Positions 37,520 through 45,677 of a DNA stretch of 45,896 nt are shown here, one piece after another. This DNA comes from a virus: IMG/VR virus record IMGVR_UViG_3300032217_000441, positions 1 to 45,896 of that record, one strand, 5' to 3'. Position 1 is the stretch's first letter. The number at the start of each line of letters is the position of its first letter. The notes under the pieces are model-generated. The model had not been told where the DNA came from. It did not search any database and saw only the letters and a program-made list of their open reading frames with translations. A program made the position numbers and the translations under genes.

Positions 37520-38140
37520 ATGGAATTAAATAACGAGCAATTTGCTGCACACATAAACAACCCTAAAGAAGGTGGCGGTTCTATGAACCTGACCACAGGT
37601 CAAGCACCTCAAGGTCGTGGGTTTATGACTGCATTTGATGGTGCGGAAAAACGCACACCACTTCCAGCAACATCAGAACAATTGTCGTCATACCAAGCCG
37701 AACACGCCTCTAAAGTAAAGGGCAATGAAGGTGCGTTTCATGGTGCATGGAAAAATGAACCAGAGCACTACACACAAGATTTATCTGTACAAGTTAAGAC
37801 ACCTAAAGAATCTCAAGCAATGGGTGAGTCAGAAAAGCAAGAGGCTGCATACGCATTGCCTCACACACCAGTAAACCGCAAGGGTGCAACTGTTGGTCCA
37901 CATGGTGGAGATGTTTTGTTTCACACTGCAGATTTAGGAAAAAACGATGTTGACCCTAACTATCAGCCAGGGGCTATGAATATGAAGGGTGGCAAAGGCT
38001 CATTTACTAAGAACCAATACGCCAACAAAGATTGGAATAAAGTTGGTGGAACTAACGCTGGTAAGCCAGTTACTTACGGCGAAGTATTAAGAACTATTAA
38101 CAAAAACCGTGTAGAACGTTTAAGAGGTACAGGTAACTAA
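37520..38140 (+). CDS. Hypothetical polar protein, possible virion component
   Basis: The 206-residue protein is rich in Gly, Asn, Lys and His with few hydrophobic residues: NLTTGQAPQGRGFMTAF, VNRKGATVGPHGGDVLFHTA, MNMKGGKGSFTKNQY. It ends with a helix (GEVLRTINKNRVERLRG). It appears largely unfolded or assembly-dependent. It is the first gene of a plus-strand run (37520-41578) of polar proteins that follow one another closely. No ribosome site stands out. A structural role is a guess. Confidence 0.6.
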   Translation: MELNNEQFAAHINNPKEGGGSMNLTTGQAPQGRGFMTAFDGAEKRTPLPATSEQLSSYQAEHASKVKGNEGAFHGAWKNEPEHYTQDLSVQVKTPKESQAMGESEKQEAAYALPHTPVNRKGATVGPHGGDVLFHTADLGKNDVDPNYQPGAMNMKGGKGSFTKNQYANKDWNKVGGTNAGKPVTYGEVLRTINKNRVERLRGTGN

Positions 38141-38673
38141 TGCCACTAGGTAATATGTCACCTAACCAGAACTGGCAATCGCTAGGTGCTGGTGGGTTAA
38201 ACGGTTACAACAATCAGGGAGACTATGGCGGTCCTTCTGTTCGTTCTAACCTTGACTTTCAACGCCTTGGTGTAGGACGTGTACCTTCTGCAGAGTATCC
38301 AGATGGATACCTAGGTTCTTTAACAACTCGTCGTCGTGATGACAGACTATTAGACTCTTTAAAAAACAATTTAAATAAAAAAGCGTATCAACGTGGAGTT
38401 CACAAAGGTGAGCGAGTTGACGCAGCCCAGTACTACTGGCCCTCAGAATTACAACCCACCCGTGGAATATCTCGCCAAATGAAATCGCAAATTGATGTCT
38501 CCAGAGGTGTGGTTGTATATTATTCAGATAGAAACAAACCAGAAGTAGAACTAACTCCTGCACCACATCTGGTTAACGATGGTAAAGCAAACCTAAGAGC
38601 AGATGAGCCAGGAGTTTTGTATGCAAAAGCAAACAACTCTCGACTTCTAAACATGAGACCAGCGTGGCGATAA
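38140..38673 (+). CDS. Hypothetical protein, possible virion component
   Basis: The 177-residue protein starts on the last base of the previous stop (TAATG). Features are a Gly/Asn-rich head (QNWQSLGAGGLNGYNNQGDY), an Arg-rich stretch (LTTRRRDDRLLDSLKNN) and a C-terminal RLLNMRPAWR. It has no recognisable motif. It shares polar, aromatic-rich composition with its neighbours, which suggests one functional set. Confidence 0.6.
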   Translation: MPLGNMSPNQNWQSLGAGGLNGYNNQGDYGGPSVRSNLDFQRLGVGRVPSAEYPDGYLGSLTTRRRDDRLLDSLKNNLNKKAYQRGVHKGERVDAAQYYWPSELQPTRGISRQMKSQIDVSRGVVVYYSDRNKPEVELTPAPHLVNDGKANLRADEPGVLYAKANNSRLLNMRPAWR

Positions 38674-38674
38674 C

Positions 38675-39037
38675 ATGACACAAAAAGCCGATGGCGTTTA
38701 TGGACGCAGACCATGGAATCAACGTCCACCTTTTCAACCTGACCAAGTAGCAAAGCGTTGGCAGTACAACGGACCTTGGACAAGTAACATGGAAAAGTTA
38801 ACCTCCCAAGCACTTATGGTTATGAACATTCCAGGGGCAGATATTCAAAAAATGGTACGCCCACCGTTGCCACAAATTAGATTATTTCCAGAAAAGTACG
38901 GTTATGACCGTCGTGCTTTTGGTATTGACGATATTGTTTCTATTGACCGTAACTACGTAGAACCAAGAATTTCTTGGTTCTCAGGTGGTGTAGGCGAGTT
39001 CTCAGGTTCATCACGTAATGATTTAGGAGCCAACTAA
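38675..39037 (+). CDS. Hypothetical protein, possible virion component
   Basis: The 120-residue protein has an aromatic/Pro-rich N-terminus (GRRPWNQRPPFQPDQVAKRW), a helix (MEKLTSQALMVMNIPGADI) and a C-terminal region FSGGVGEFSGSSRNDLGAN. No family recognised. It follows the previous gene after a single base and overlaps the next by one base, so all three belong to one transcript. Confidence 0.6.
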   Translation: MTQKADGVYGRRPWNQRPPFQPDQVAKRWQYNGPWTSNMEKLTSQALMVMNIPGADIQKMVRPPLPQIRLFPEKYGYDRRAFGIDDIVSIDRNYVEPRISWFSGGVGEFSGSSRNDLGAN

Positions 39038-39237
39038 TGGATATGGAAGGCGGAGCATTTCCTTTAGAAATGCAAGCAAAGACTGTTGTAGACAACATCA
39101 TGAATTACAACGGTTCACACCCATGCCCAACATGTGGATTAATTATGAATCCAACTCAAGCGATGTATAGCAAGGGTATGTGTGCAGAGTGTTTTTCACA
39201 GCATAGTGCTCGTCGTTTGAAGAATCGGATGGCATGA
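39037..39237 (+). CDS. Small zinc-ribbon protein
   Basis: The 66-residue protein has CPTC near residue 30 and CAEC near residue 49 (HPCPTCGLIMNPTQAMY, then GMCAECFSQHSARR), a four-Cys zinc ribbon. The N-terminal helix (EMQAKTVVDNIMNYNG) could dimerise. Such ribbons act as docking factors or structural proteins. Overlap with neighbours: one base before, ATGA after. Confidence 0.7.
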   Translation: MDMEGGAFPLEMQAKTVVDNIMNYNGSHPCPTCGLIMNPTQAMYSKGMCAECFSQHSARRLKNRMA

Positions 39238-40115
39238 TGGCACGTAAGAAAAAAGACTCTGTTCAAAGAGTGGGAATGACTCCTGAACGTTCAGCCGAAA
39301 TTGATAAAGAAACTGAGGCAGCATTAAAATCTGCACGTGAATCTGAAGAAAAACGACGTGAAAGAAATGCTGTTAGTGAAAGACCTAAACCAGAACCTGC
39401 TGCACCTGCCGAACCTAAAAAAGTTCGTGGAAGACCTTTTCCTAAAGCACCTGTAGCACCAGGACCACTAGGTACACCTAATTTTGTTGGTAACACTACC
39501 GACCCAAAGATGCTGCCGTCTCAACCACAAAAGAAGAGAAGCAGAACTCGTAGTGGTAAAAAGATTGATAGAAAAACAGGAAAAGTAGTTACGCCTAAAG
39601 CAGGACGTTTAGTTGGTACAGGCGAAGGTACTGTTCGTAAAGTTACTCAAGCGGATGTAAAAGAAGCACAAACTACAGCACTTCCTGATGCTCCTGTTGT
39701 AAGACCAGAAGCAGCACCAAGAACAAGAACTGTTAGAAACGCAACAGGTAAAGCAACTGGTGCTGGTGTACAAGTTGGTTTGCTAAAAGTATTGGTAAAA
39801 CAAGCACACACACATTTAGACCGTATGGACGCTACTCGTGGAACACCTGAATACATGGTTCATCAAACAAGTTTTCATGAGGTACACGCAACTGTTGCTG
39901 CTGGAGACCACCAGTTAGGAAGCATCTTGGGTATTCACCATCATTTGGTCCACACCCAAGGAGACCCACAGACAATAGCCGCTGCCAAAAGTGCAGCCCA
40001 CGACAGACTTGCTGGGGCAGGGGAAATAGCCCAAATCCGCTCAGATGCAGATGCAGCAAACTCAGAAAAAAGAAAAGCCCGAATTCAGGCATACAAAGTA
40101 GGCCGTGGTGAGTAA
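39234..40115 (+). CDS. Hypothetical Lys/Pro-rich protein with His-rich C-terminal domain
   Basis: The 293-residue protein starts at ATG 39234 or 39237 (MMARKKK). Residues 1-180 are disordered: Lys/Arg/Pro/Ala (KPEPAAPAEPKKVRGRPFPK). Residues 185-265 form a helical, His-rich domain (LLKVLVKQAHTHLDRMD, HQTSFHEVHATVAAGDHQL, GIHHHLVHTQGD). The His content could bind metals. The basic N-terminal tail could bind DNA. It may be an internal or packaging-related protein; the family is unknown. Confidence 0.6.
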   Translation: MMARKKKDSVQRVGMTPERSAEIDKETEAALKSARESEEKRRERNAVSERPKPEPAAPAEPKKVRGRPFPKAPVAPGPLGTPNFVGNTTDPKMLPSQPQKKRSRTRSGKKIDRKTGKVVTPKAGRLVGTGEGTVRKVTQADVKEAQTTALPDAPVVRPEAAPRTRTVRNATGKATGAGVQVGLLKVLVKQAHTHLDRMDATRGTPEYMVHQTSFHEVHATVAAGDHQLGSILGIHHHLVHTQGDPQTIAAAKSAAHDRLAGAGEIAQIRSDADAANSEKRKARIQAYKVGRGE

Positions 40116-40148
40116 TAATCTCACTACCTATAGGAAAAGGAATAAACC

Positions 40149-41033
40149 ATGAGAGAACCATCATTGGCAGACGGCGGTGGAATTGCGTCATCACTACCAT
40201 CAATAACTGCTGCTCCTGCAGCCGCAGCAAAACCTGCAGCAGCAAAAAAGAAAACAGCAACAGGTCAGTACACTGTTAAAAAGGGTGACACGCTTTCAGG
40301 AATTGCAGCAGCAAACAACACAACTCTTGCTGCTCTTCGCAAAGCAAACCCACAGATGACCGCTCCAGGGTCTAAGTACAAAAATGGAAATATGATTTGG
40401 TCAGGAACAAAAGTAAATCTTGGTAATGCAACTGGTACAGGTTCTGCAGGTGCAGGTCGTGGTAATCCAATGTCTCCAGCAGGTAACCGTCCTCGTGGTG
40501 CTGCTGCTGGTATGAAATCAGGCAACACACTTCTTGGAAAAATTGGAAGTGCAGTTGGTGCAGTTGCTGGCGGTACTCTAGGAGCAATTGTTCCTGGTCT
40601 ACCAATGCTTGGTGCAGCAAAGAAAGCAAGTGCTGCAGGAAACAAACTTGGAAATGCAGTTAGTCCAATGATTAGCAAGAAGCAATTTGGTGTTGCTGGT
40701 GGTATTGCTGCTGGTGGAATTATTGGTGCTGGCTTAGGTGCTGCACGTGGTGCTGCTCTTGGTCCAGTTGGTGCTGCTGGTGGTGCTGCTGCTGGTGGTG
40801 CTGCTGGTATTGCTAGAGGACTTGGTGCTGCTGCTGCTGCAGGTCGTGCTGCTTCAGGTGCTATAGGTGGTCGTGCTGCAGGTGCTGCAATGGGTCGTGC
40901 ATCAGGTTCCGCAGTAGGTGCACTAGGAAAGACAGCAAAGCAAATGCCTTTTAAGGCTGGAACCCCAGCAAAAATTGCTCCTCTTCCAGCGGCTAAAGGT
41001 CCTGCGAAGATTCAAAACATGAAGGCGGTTTAA
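40149..41033 (+). CDS. LysM protein with Ala/Gly-rich hydrophobic C-terminal region
   Basis: The 294-residue protein starts after a 33-base gap with AGGAAAAGGA. A LysM domain lies at about residues 40-95 (YTVKKGDTLSGIAAANNT, then NGNMIWSGTKVNL), which binds peptidoglycan. From about residue 115 it is Ala/Gly-rich with glycine-zipper repeats (GVAGGIAAGGIIGAGLGAAR, GAAGGAAAGGAAGIARGLGA). These repeats could insert in membrane or line a pore. A role in entry or lysis, with the LysM part targeting the wall, is inferred; no catalytic motif was seen. Confidence 0.72.
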   Translation: MREPSLADGGGIASSLPSITAAPAAAAKPAAAKKKTATGQYTVKKGDTLSGIAAANNTTLAALRKANPQMTAPGSKYKNGNMIWSGTKVNLGNATGTGSAGAGRGNPMSPAGNRPRGAAAGMKSGNTLLGKIGSAVGAVAGGTLGAIVPGLPMLGAAKKASAAGNKLGNAVSPMISKKQFGVAGGIAAGGIIGAGLGAARGAALGPVGAAGGAAAGGAAGIARGLGAAAAAGRAASGAIGGRAAGAAMGRASGSAVGALGKTAKQMPFKAGTPAKIAPLPAAKGPAKIQNMKAV

Positions 41034-41035
41034 TA

Positions 41036-41242
41036 ATGGCTGTTAATTCATCACGTTCAATGAACAAGTCCCTTAACGATGGGGCTACAGACGGTAAGTA
41101 CCGTAAGGCTCGTCCAGATACTGAGGTTATGCCTGGTTCTGGTGATGAAATCACTATGGAGAACCGTCAGTCACTTCACCCATTTTTTAATTACGGTTTT
41201 GTAACAACAGAGCATCCAAACCAGGTTAACCCAGGTAAGTAA
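41036..41242 (+). CDS. Small hypothetical protein
   Basis: The 68-residue protein has a Ser/Asn-rich head (AVNSSRSMNKSLNDGATDG), a basic segment (KYRKARPDTEVMPGSGDE) and a C-terminal FFNYGFVTTEHPNQV. No motif recognised. It follows the LysM gene after 2 bases and the next gene starts immediately after its stop. Confidence 0.55.
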   Translation: MAVNSSRSMNKSLNDGATDGKYRKARPDTEVMPGSGDEITMENRQSLHPFFNYGFVTTEHPNQVNPGK

Positions 41243-41578
41243 ATGCCTAAAAAAACTAACCTTAAGAATATGGGCGAGGCAATCGCCAATAAGGAAAAGT
41301 TCCAAGGCTCAAACATCCAAGGTGGAGACCGTCCAGGTACTTTTGGACAACTTCCAAGAGAACACCAGGATGCTTACGTAGAGCACAACCCAAATTACGT
41401 TGTGTCTTCTTATTCAACACCTATTGCTTGGCACTCAGAGACTCACGGATGGCACGTTCCAGACGTTAAGTACAGCCAGACAACCTCACGTCAGCAAGGC
41501 GTAGTTCGCCGTGCTCTCAAAGGACACTTCACTACAGCACATGATGCCGCAAGAGACCAGGAACTCTGGAACTCTTAA
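41243..41578 (+). CDS. Small conserved-looking phage protein with SYSTPIAW motif
   Basis: The 111-residue protein contains YVVSSYSTPIAWHSETHGW followed by VPDVKYSQTTSRQQGVVRRA. A segment of the type SYxTPIAW...W.VP..KYSxTTxRHQ is found in many small phage proteins, but their function is unknown to me. N-terminal residues (KKTNLKNMGEAIANKEKFQ) are Lys-rich. The frame starts immediately after the previous stop. A 42-base gap with AAGGAG follows, before the next gene. Confidence 0.65.
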   Translation: MPKKTNLKNMGEAIANKEKFQGSNIQGGDRPGTFGQLPREHQDAYVEHNPNYVVSSYSTPIAWHSETHGWHVPDVKYSQTTSRQQGVVRRALKGHFTTAHDAARDQELWNS

Positions 41579-41620
41579 TCTAATCTGCTAGGCTGTACGT
41601 AACACAACAAGGAGCACAAC

Positions 41621-42175
41621 ATGTCTAACATCCCTCTATTGGGGTCTCGTCAACCAGATGATAAGAACAAAGGCCCAGTCCTTAGAGTTCTTTATTGCAT
41701 GGTGTGTTCTTCTATAGAAGAACTGCCCCCTTATAGTGGGCCTCCAGAACAAGACCACCTCTTACAGATTGCTTGTGAGAATCACCGTTTTCCTTCAGGT
41801 GATGAACACAAGGGTTTGTTGTTTATTGTTCCAGTTAAAGTCTGGAAAGATACAGAGACTCGCAAAGACACAATTAGACAGATAAAGGGTGGAGGCTCCA
41901 AAGGTCTTGCCGAAATTGATGACTCTTTTTACGATACTAAAAGTCAATTTGGTGACGACGCATTAAGTTGTTGGAAAAGCCGTAATAGACCTCAAGAGTC
42001 TTGTACCGATTACCAGTCAGAAGGTAAACGACTTATTCCAAACACCCTTAAAGAAAGAAAAGAATTGGGTATGTCAACAGAAATAGGCGGTCCAAAGAAC
42101 TACCTCTGTCATTTCTGTCCAATTCACGCTAAGGTAGTACAACGTAAACGACAACTGATGGGAATGTACGACTAA
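41621..42175 (+). CDS. Cys-rich hypothetical protein
   Basis: The 184-residue protein begins after an AAGGAGCAC site. Cys pairs CMVC (LYCMVCSSIEELPPYSG) near residue 26 and CHFC (YLCHFCPIHAKVVQRKR) near residue 165 are likely zinc ligands, with H54 or H170 nearby. Strands (GLLFIVPVKVW) lie between. It opens the final operon, with a one-base overlap into the next gene. Function unknown; protein or nucleic-acid binding is inferred from the zinc motif. Confidence 0.62.
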   Translation: MSNIPLLGSRQPDDKNKGPVLRVLYCMVCSSIEELPPYSGPPEQDHLLQIACENHRFPSGDEHKGLLFIVPVKVWKDTETRKDTIRQIKGGGSKGLAEIDDSFYDTKSQFGDDALSCWKSRNRPQESCTDYQSEGKRLIPNTLKERKELGMSTEIGGPKNYLCHFCPIHAKVVQRKRQLMGMYD

Positions 42176-42498
42176 TGGCAAAAACCGATTTCTACTTCAT
42201 TATCGAAGTTCAAGAAGATGGAACAATTCAGACACATAAAGAGATGCCAGATGACTTGGAACCTATTCGTGTTCCAAACACGTTTGATATTTACAAAGTG
42301 TGCCGTGAAATTTCTTCAGACATTGAATCACAACTACTTGCAGACCGTGTAATTGGCGGAGTTCTTAATGTTCTTAATCAACGTGAAGCAACTATTAGTG
42401 ACAAGGTTGGCGAGGCTCTAAAGGCTCGTGGAGTTGAGTTCAATGCTGGTGAGCAAACTATTGAGTTTGCAGCCGATGCTGAGGTTGTTGAAGACTAA
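42175..42498 (+). CDS. Hypothetical small protein
   Basis: The 107-residue protein has a beta hairpin at the start (TDFYFIIEVQEDGTIQTH), a helical centre (FDIYKVCREISSDIESQLLA) and an acidic C-terminus (IEFAADAEVVED). No motif recognised. It overlaps both neighbours by one base and therefore belongs to the operon starting at 41621. Confidence 0.58.
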   Translation: MAKTDFYFIIEVQEDGTIQTHKEMPDDLEPIRVPNTFDIYKVCREISSDIESQLLADRVIGGVLNVLNQREATISDKVGEALKARGVEFNAGEQTIEFAADAEVVED

Positions 42499-42713
42499 TG
42501 ATTGCTATTGAGATGTCCTGTGGGGGCTGTGAAAGTTCCCTTTCTATCTCAGGAGATGACAAAGAAAGCGAACAGGTTTGGCATCTCACTCATAGGTTTA
42601 CTGCTGCTCACACAGTCTGTGGTTTTGTAAGACCACCTTCTGTAGAGCAGGAAGCAAGCCGTAAGTTCAAACGACGTGTCATCAAGCCTTTCAACGAGGA
42701 AGATGACGAGTAA
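42498..42713 (+). CDS. Small CxxC protein
   Basis: The 71-residue protein has CGGC near residue 8 (MSCGGCESSLSISGD) and a later HTVCGF near residue 39. These could bind a metal ion together with the intervening His residues (WHLTHRFTAAH). The C-terminus is basic then acidic (FKRRVIKPFNEEDDE). Cys/His patterning is like that of the CMVC/CHFC protein two genes upstream. Function unknown. Confidence 0.6.
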   Translation: MIAIEMSCGGCESSLSISGDDKESEQVWHLTHRFTAAHTVCGFVRPPSVEQEASRKFKRRVIKPFNEEDDE

Positions 42714-42722
42714 ACTTAAAGC

Positions 42723-43664
42723 ATGAACCGTAACGATGCTTTGAATCGGGTGGTTGGCTCAGTCACTTTGGCAGAGTCAACCACTTCGTATTTCAGCAAG
42801 CCTGAATCAAAATTAGACCCAACGCTGTTTGACGACACAAAAATAAAAACTTGGGTACGCAACGCATTGTTACGTATGTTGCACGGTTTCTTAGAAAAGA
42901 CTTATCGCAACCCAGAAGCATGGGCAACAACTTGGATTGCAGGTTCTGCAGTTTCTTATCAGTGGCATGTACAACGTGAACCTGGTGACCTAGATGTTTT
43001 AATTGGTGTTGACTACGTTACTTTTAGAAAATCTAATTTAGATTACAGCGGGTTAACTGATAACGAAATCAGCAAAATGCTCAACGAAGATTTCCGCACA
43101 GGTTTAATGCCAGATACAAAAAACTGGGAAGGGTTTGAAGTTACCTTCTATGTAAACCCTGGGGCAACAGACATTCGAATCATTAAGCCTTATGCAGCGT
43201 ACGACTTAACACACAACGAATGGACAGTTCACCCTGACCCACAAGCACAGGGAGTTCCTATTCCAGCATGGGAAGAAGCAGCACACAGAGACCATGCTAA
43301 GGCTCTTGAAATTGCTGCTCGTTATTCCCAAGCAAGTGCTGCTTTAGAAGCAGCCAAAAATCCATCAGCAAGACGCAATGCTGAACACATGTTGTTAACT
43401 TCTTTAGAACAAGCAACCGCTCTATGGGACGACATCCATAGCAGTCGTAAAAGAGCCTTTTCTGAATCAGGTTCGGGTTACGGAGATTTTTACAACTATC
43501 GTTGGCAAGCAGGAAAACGTCTTGGAACTGTTGCTGGCTTAAGAAGATTAAAAGAGTATTACGACTCATTTAAAGAAGAAATACAATCAGAAACATACGG
43601 TGTAACTCTTCCCGATACCCAAACCCTTATTCGTAGAGCAGCGATGTACAGAACAGGCAGATAA
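42723..43664 (+). CDS. Nucleotidyltransferase superfamily protein
   Basis: The 313-residue protein shows the Pol-beta-type nucleotidyltransferase signature: GS near residue 75 (TWIAGSAVSYQWHV), D89-x-D91 (PGDLDVLIGVDYVT) and a later strand with a candidate third acidic residue (WEGFEVTFYVNPG). Substrate cannot be predicted: tRNA, protein or a nucleotide are all possible. The C-terminal half is helical (KALEIAARYSQASAALEAA). It is followed after one base by a HAD-like gene and then the TIM-barrel-like gene; all three may act together. Confidence 0.7.
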   Translation: MNRNDALNRVVGSVTLAESTTSYFSKPESKLDPTLFDDTKIKTWVRNALLRMLHGFLEKTYRNPEAWATTWIAGSAVSYQWHVQREPGDLDVLIGVDYVTFRKSNLDYSGLTDNEISKMLNEDFRTGLMPDTKNWEGFEVTFYVNPGATDIRIIKPYAAYDLTHNEWTVHPDPQAQGVPIPAWEEAAHRDHAKALEIAARYSQASAALEAAKNPSARRNAEHMLLTSLEQATALWDDIHSSRKRAFSESGSGYGDFYNYRWQAGKRLGTVAGLRRLKEYYDSFKEEIQSETYGVTLPDTQTLIRRAAMYRTGR

Positions 43665-43665
43665 C

Positions 43666-44157
43666 TTGAACATACTCGTAGCACTAGAAGGCGTACTTAG
43701 TTCCGACAACAGCGACAACCCCAGCAGAGTTGGGGCAATGGTTTATTACGGATTTAAGCCAAACCATAGAGTTGCCATTTTTACCTCTTGGACTCGTTCT
43801 CAAGCAGAGCACTGGTTGAACGTAAATGGCTTTGTTGGGTATGACGAACTTATAGATAACACCTATGACCTGATTGGTGATGAACTGGCTCAACGCCAAA
43901 TTACCGTTGCACGGTCAAGACAACAGGTTGAACTGTTGGTTACTGGTGACCCAAAGTTAGCAGCATGGGCATTTGAGCAAGGACTACCTTCTTTAGTGTT
44001 AGCCCATCCAGACACAATGCTTGTACAAAATCGCCCAGATGCTCCTAAGAAGATGAGGGCCTGGACAGACATTGAAGAAGTAATTACCAAAAGAAACATT
44101 AAACGTTCTTTAGACATGTCTCAAGACGATGGTGCTCTGTTTAGATTTGATGACTAG
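43666..44157 (+). CDS. HAD-like protein lacking the usual nucleophile
   Basis: The 163-residue protein starts at TTG 43666. It has HAD-like order: ILVALEGVLSSDN at the N-terminus, motif II-like VAIFTSWTRSQAEHWLNV, and VTGDPKLAAWAFEQG resembling motif IV. Canonical motif I is DxDG; here it is A-L-E-G, so the nucleophilic Asp and the general acid are replaced. It may thus bind rather than hydrolyse phosphate, or be a highly divergent enzyme. It follows the nucleotidyltransferase gene after one base. Confidence 0.55.
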   Translation: MNILVALEGVLSSDNSDNPSRVGAMVYYGFKPNHRVAIFTSWTRSQAEHWLNVNGFVGYDELIDNTYDLIGDELAQRQITVARSRQQVELLVTGDPKLAAWAFEQGLPSLVLAHPDTMLVQNRPDAPKKMRAWTDIEEVITKRNIKRSLDMSQDDGALFRFDD

Positions 44158-44159
44158 TC

Positions 44160-45677
44160 ATGAGAATCATTTATGGCGGTTCTGAAGTTGGAAGTAACCG
44201 AACACTCTTAGAGGCAATGTCTGTAGAAGTTATGGGTTTCTCCTTCTATGCTCTTAAGAAACGCTACCTTCCAAAGAACAAGTTATGGCTTGTTTCTGAA
44301 CACTTCCCAGACGGGGTCCAGGTAGTTCTTGACAGCGGTATTCACCAATTAGAAGGTTCGGGGGCTTCTAAAGAAGAAATAACTTCTTTTGCTGCCGAGT
44401 ATCAAGAGTTTGTGGCTAACAACCTGGAACGCATCTCTGGCTTTGTGGAGATTGACTCTCAAATCATGGGGTTGGACTGGGTACTTCAGCAAAGAGCCTT
44501 CTTTGAGCATGACCCCAAACTTTGGGTAGTCTGGCACGACTCCTACGGGCTTCAGAGCCTCAGAGAGTGGTCTAAGACCTATCGAAACGTGGCTATACCC
44601 CACGCCTCTATTGAGGCTTCTACGAGCCTTGCAGGGGTCACTAGAGCACTGGTTTCCCAGCAGGGGACACGCTTCCACGCTCTAGGCTCTGCCAAGCCTG
44701 ACAACCTCCGTCAGATACCTTTTATCACCTCTACCACCCTTTCTTGGCTTAGTCCTATGCGTAATGGAGAAACAATCATTTGGGATGGTAAGCAGGTTGT
44801 CCGTTATCCAAAGAAGATGATGGCTCAAGCAAGACCCCGTTACAAAGCCGTAGTGGGTAAAGCAGGACTAGACTTTGAGAAGTTCCTAGAGAACGATGGG
44901 GTTGAGTCCTCTAAAGTAGCAGTGTGGTCATACCAACAGTTGGAGAAGTCAATGGATAAGAAACGCCCTGATTTGCACGTTGTAGATGGTGGAAAAGAGC
45001 CTCTATTATCTGATAACAGCGATACCCCCCTTATGAGTACTTTTGCGGAAACATGGGGGGATGCTTCTGATAACAGTGCCCTAGACATGCGGAAACAATC
45101 TGCGGTTGAAGAGCCTAAAAAGTTGGTTGAAAGAGACCCGCAAGAGGTTACAAGCCTCCCTGTTTTTGGGTACAAGATGAAGACCATTGTGGATGTAGAT
45201 GACGAGGGTAACGAGATACTTAAAGACGTTCCAATGGTGCAAAGCACAGGGGCTTCTTTACGTCAATGTGACACTTGCTTTGTTGCTGCCAACTGTCCAG
45301 CCTTCAAACCTCAGAACACTTGTGCCTTCAACTTGCCTGTTGAGGTAAAGACAAAAGACCAACTAAAAGCATTGCTAAACACTGTTATTGAGATGCAAGG
45401 AGCAAGAGTTGCCTTCTCTAGGTTTGCGGAAGAACTCAATGGCGGTTACCCTGACCCCAACACATCACAGGAAATTGACCGTCTTTTCAAACTCGTAAAG
45501 GGCATGAAAGAGTTAGAAGAGAACCGAGAGTTCATTAGAATTACTGCTGAACGGCAGTCGTCAGGAGGGGTACTTTCAGCCATTTTTGGTGACAGAGCAC
45601 AGGCTCTAAAAGACCTTCCAAACGGTGGTTTGAGCGAAGCAGAGACCACAAAAATCATTCAACAAAGTCTTGAGTAG
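44160..45677 (+). CDS. Possible TGT/DpdA-like TIM-barrel protein with C-terminal Cys domain
   Basis: The 505-residue protein starts 2 bases after the HAD-like gene. Residues 1-225 alternate strands and helices like a TIM barrel: VQVVLDSGIHQLEGSG, WVVWHDSYGLQSL, RFHALGSAKPDNLRQIPFI and TSTTLSWLSPMRNG. The H-x-LG and S-W-L phrases resemble tRNA-guanine transglycosylase-like DpdA proteins. The catalytic Asp pair is not clear, so this is tentative. Residues 255-340 are polar. A C-terminal Cys cluster (C-x2-C-x5-C-x8-C, QCDTCFVAANCPAF) could bind zinc or iron-sulfur. If DpdA-like, the phage may modify guanines in its DNA. Confidence 0.5.
   Translation: MRIIYGGSEVGSNRTLLEAMSVEVMGFSFYALKKRYLPKNKLWLVSEHFPDGVQVVLDSGIHQLEGSGASKEEITSFAAEYQEFVANNLERISGFVEIDSQIMGLDWVLQQRAFFEHDPKLWVVWHDSYGLQSLREWSKTYRNVAIPHASIEASTSLAGVTRALVSQQGTRFHALGSAKPDNLRQIPFITSTTLSWLSPMRNGETIIWDGKQVVRYPKKMMAQARPRYKAVVGKAGLDFEKFLENDGVESSKVAVWSYQQLEKSMDKKRPDLHVVDGGKEPLLSDNSDTPLMSTFAETWGDASDNSALDMRKQSAVEEPKKLVERDPQEVTSLPVFGYKMKTIVDVDDEGNEILKDVPMVQSTGASLRQCDTCFVAANCPAFKPQNTCAFNLPVEVKTKDQLKALLNTVIEMQGARVAFSRFAEELNGGYPDPNTSQEIDRLFKLVKGMKELEENREFIRITAERQSSGGVLSAIFGDRAQALKDLPNGGLSEAETTKIIQQSLE

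Noticed and set aside
40265-40678. Minus-strand open frame of 137 residues
   Set aside because: It arises from the repetitive Ala/Gly codons of the LysM gene on the plus strand; the composition is non-protein-like.
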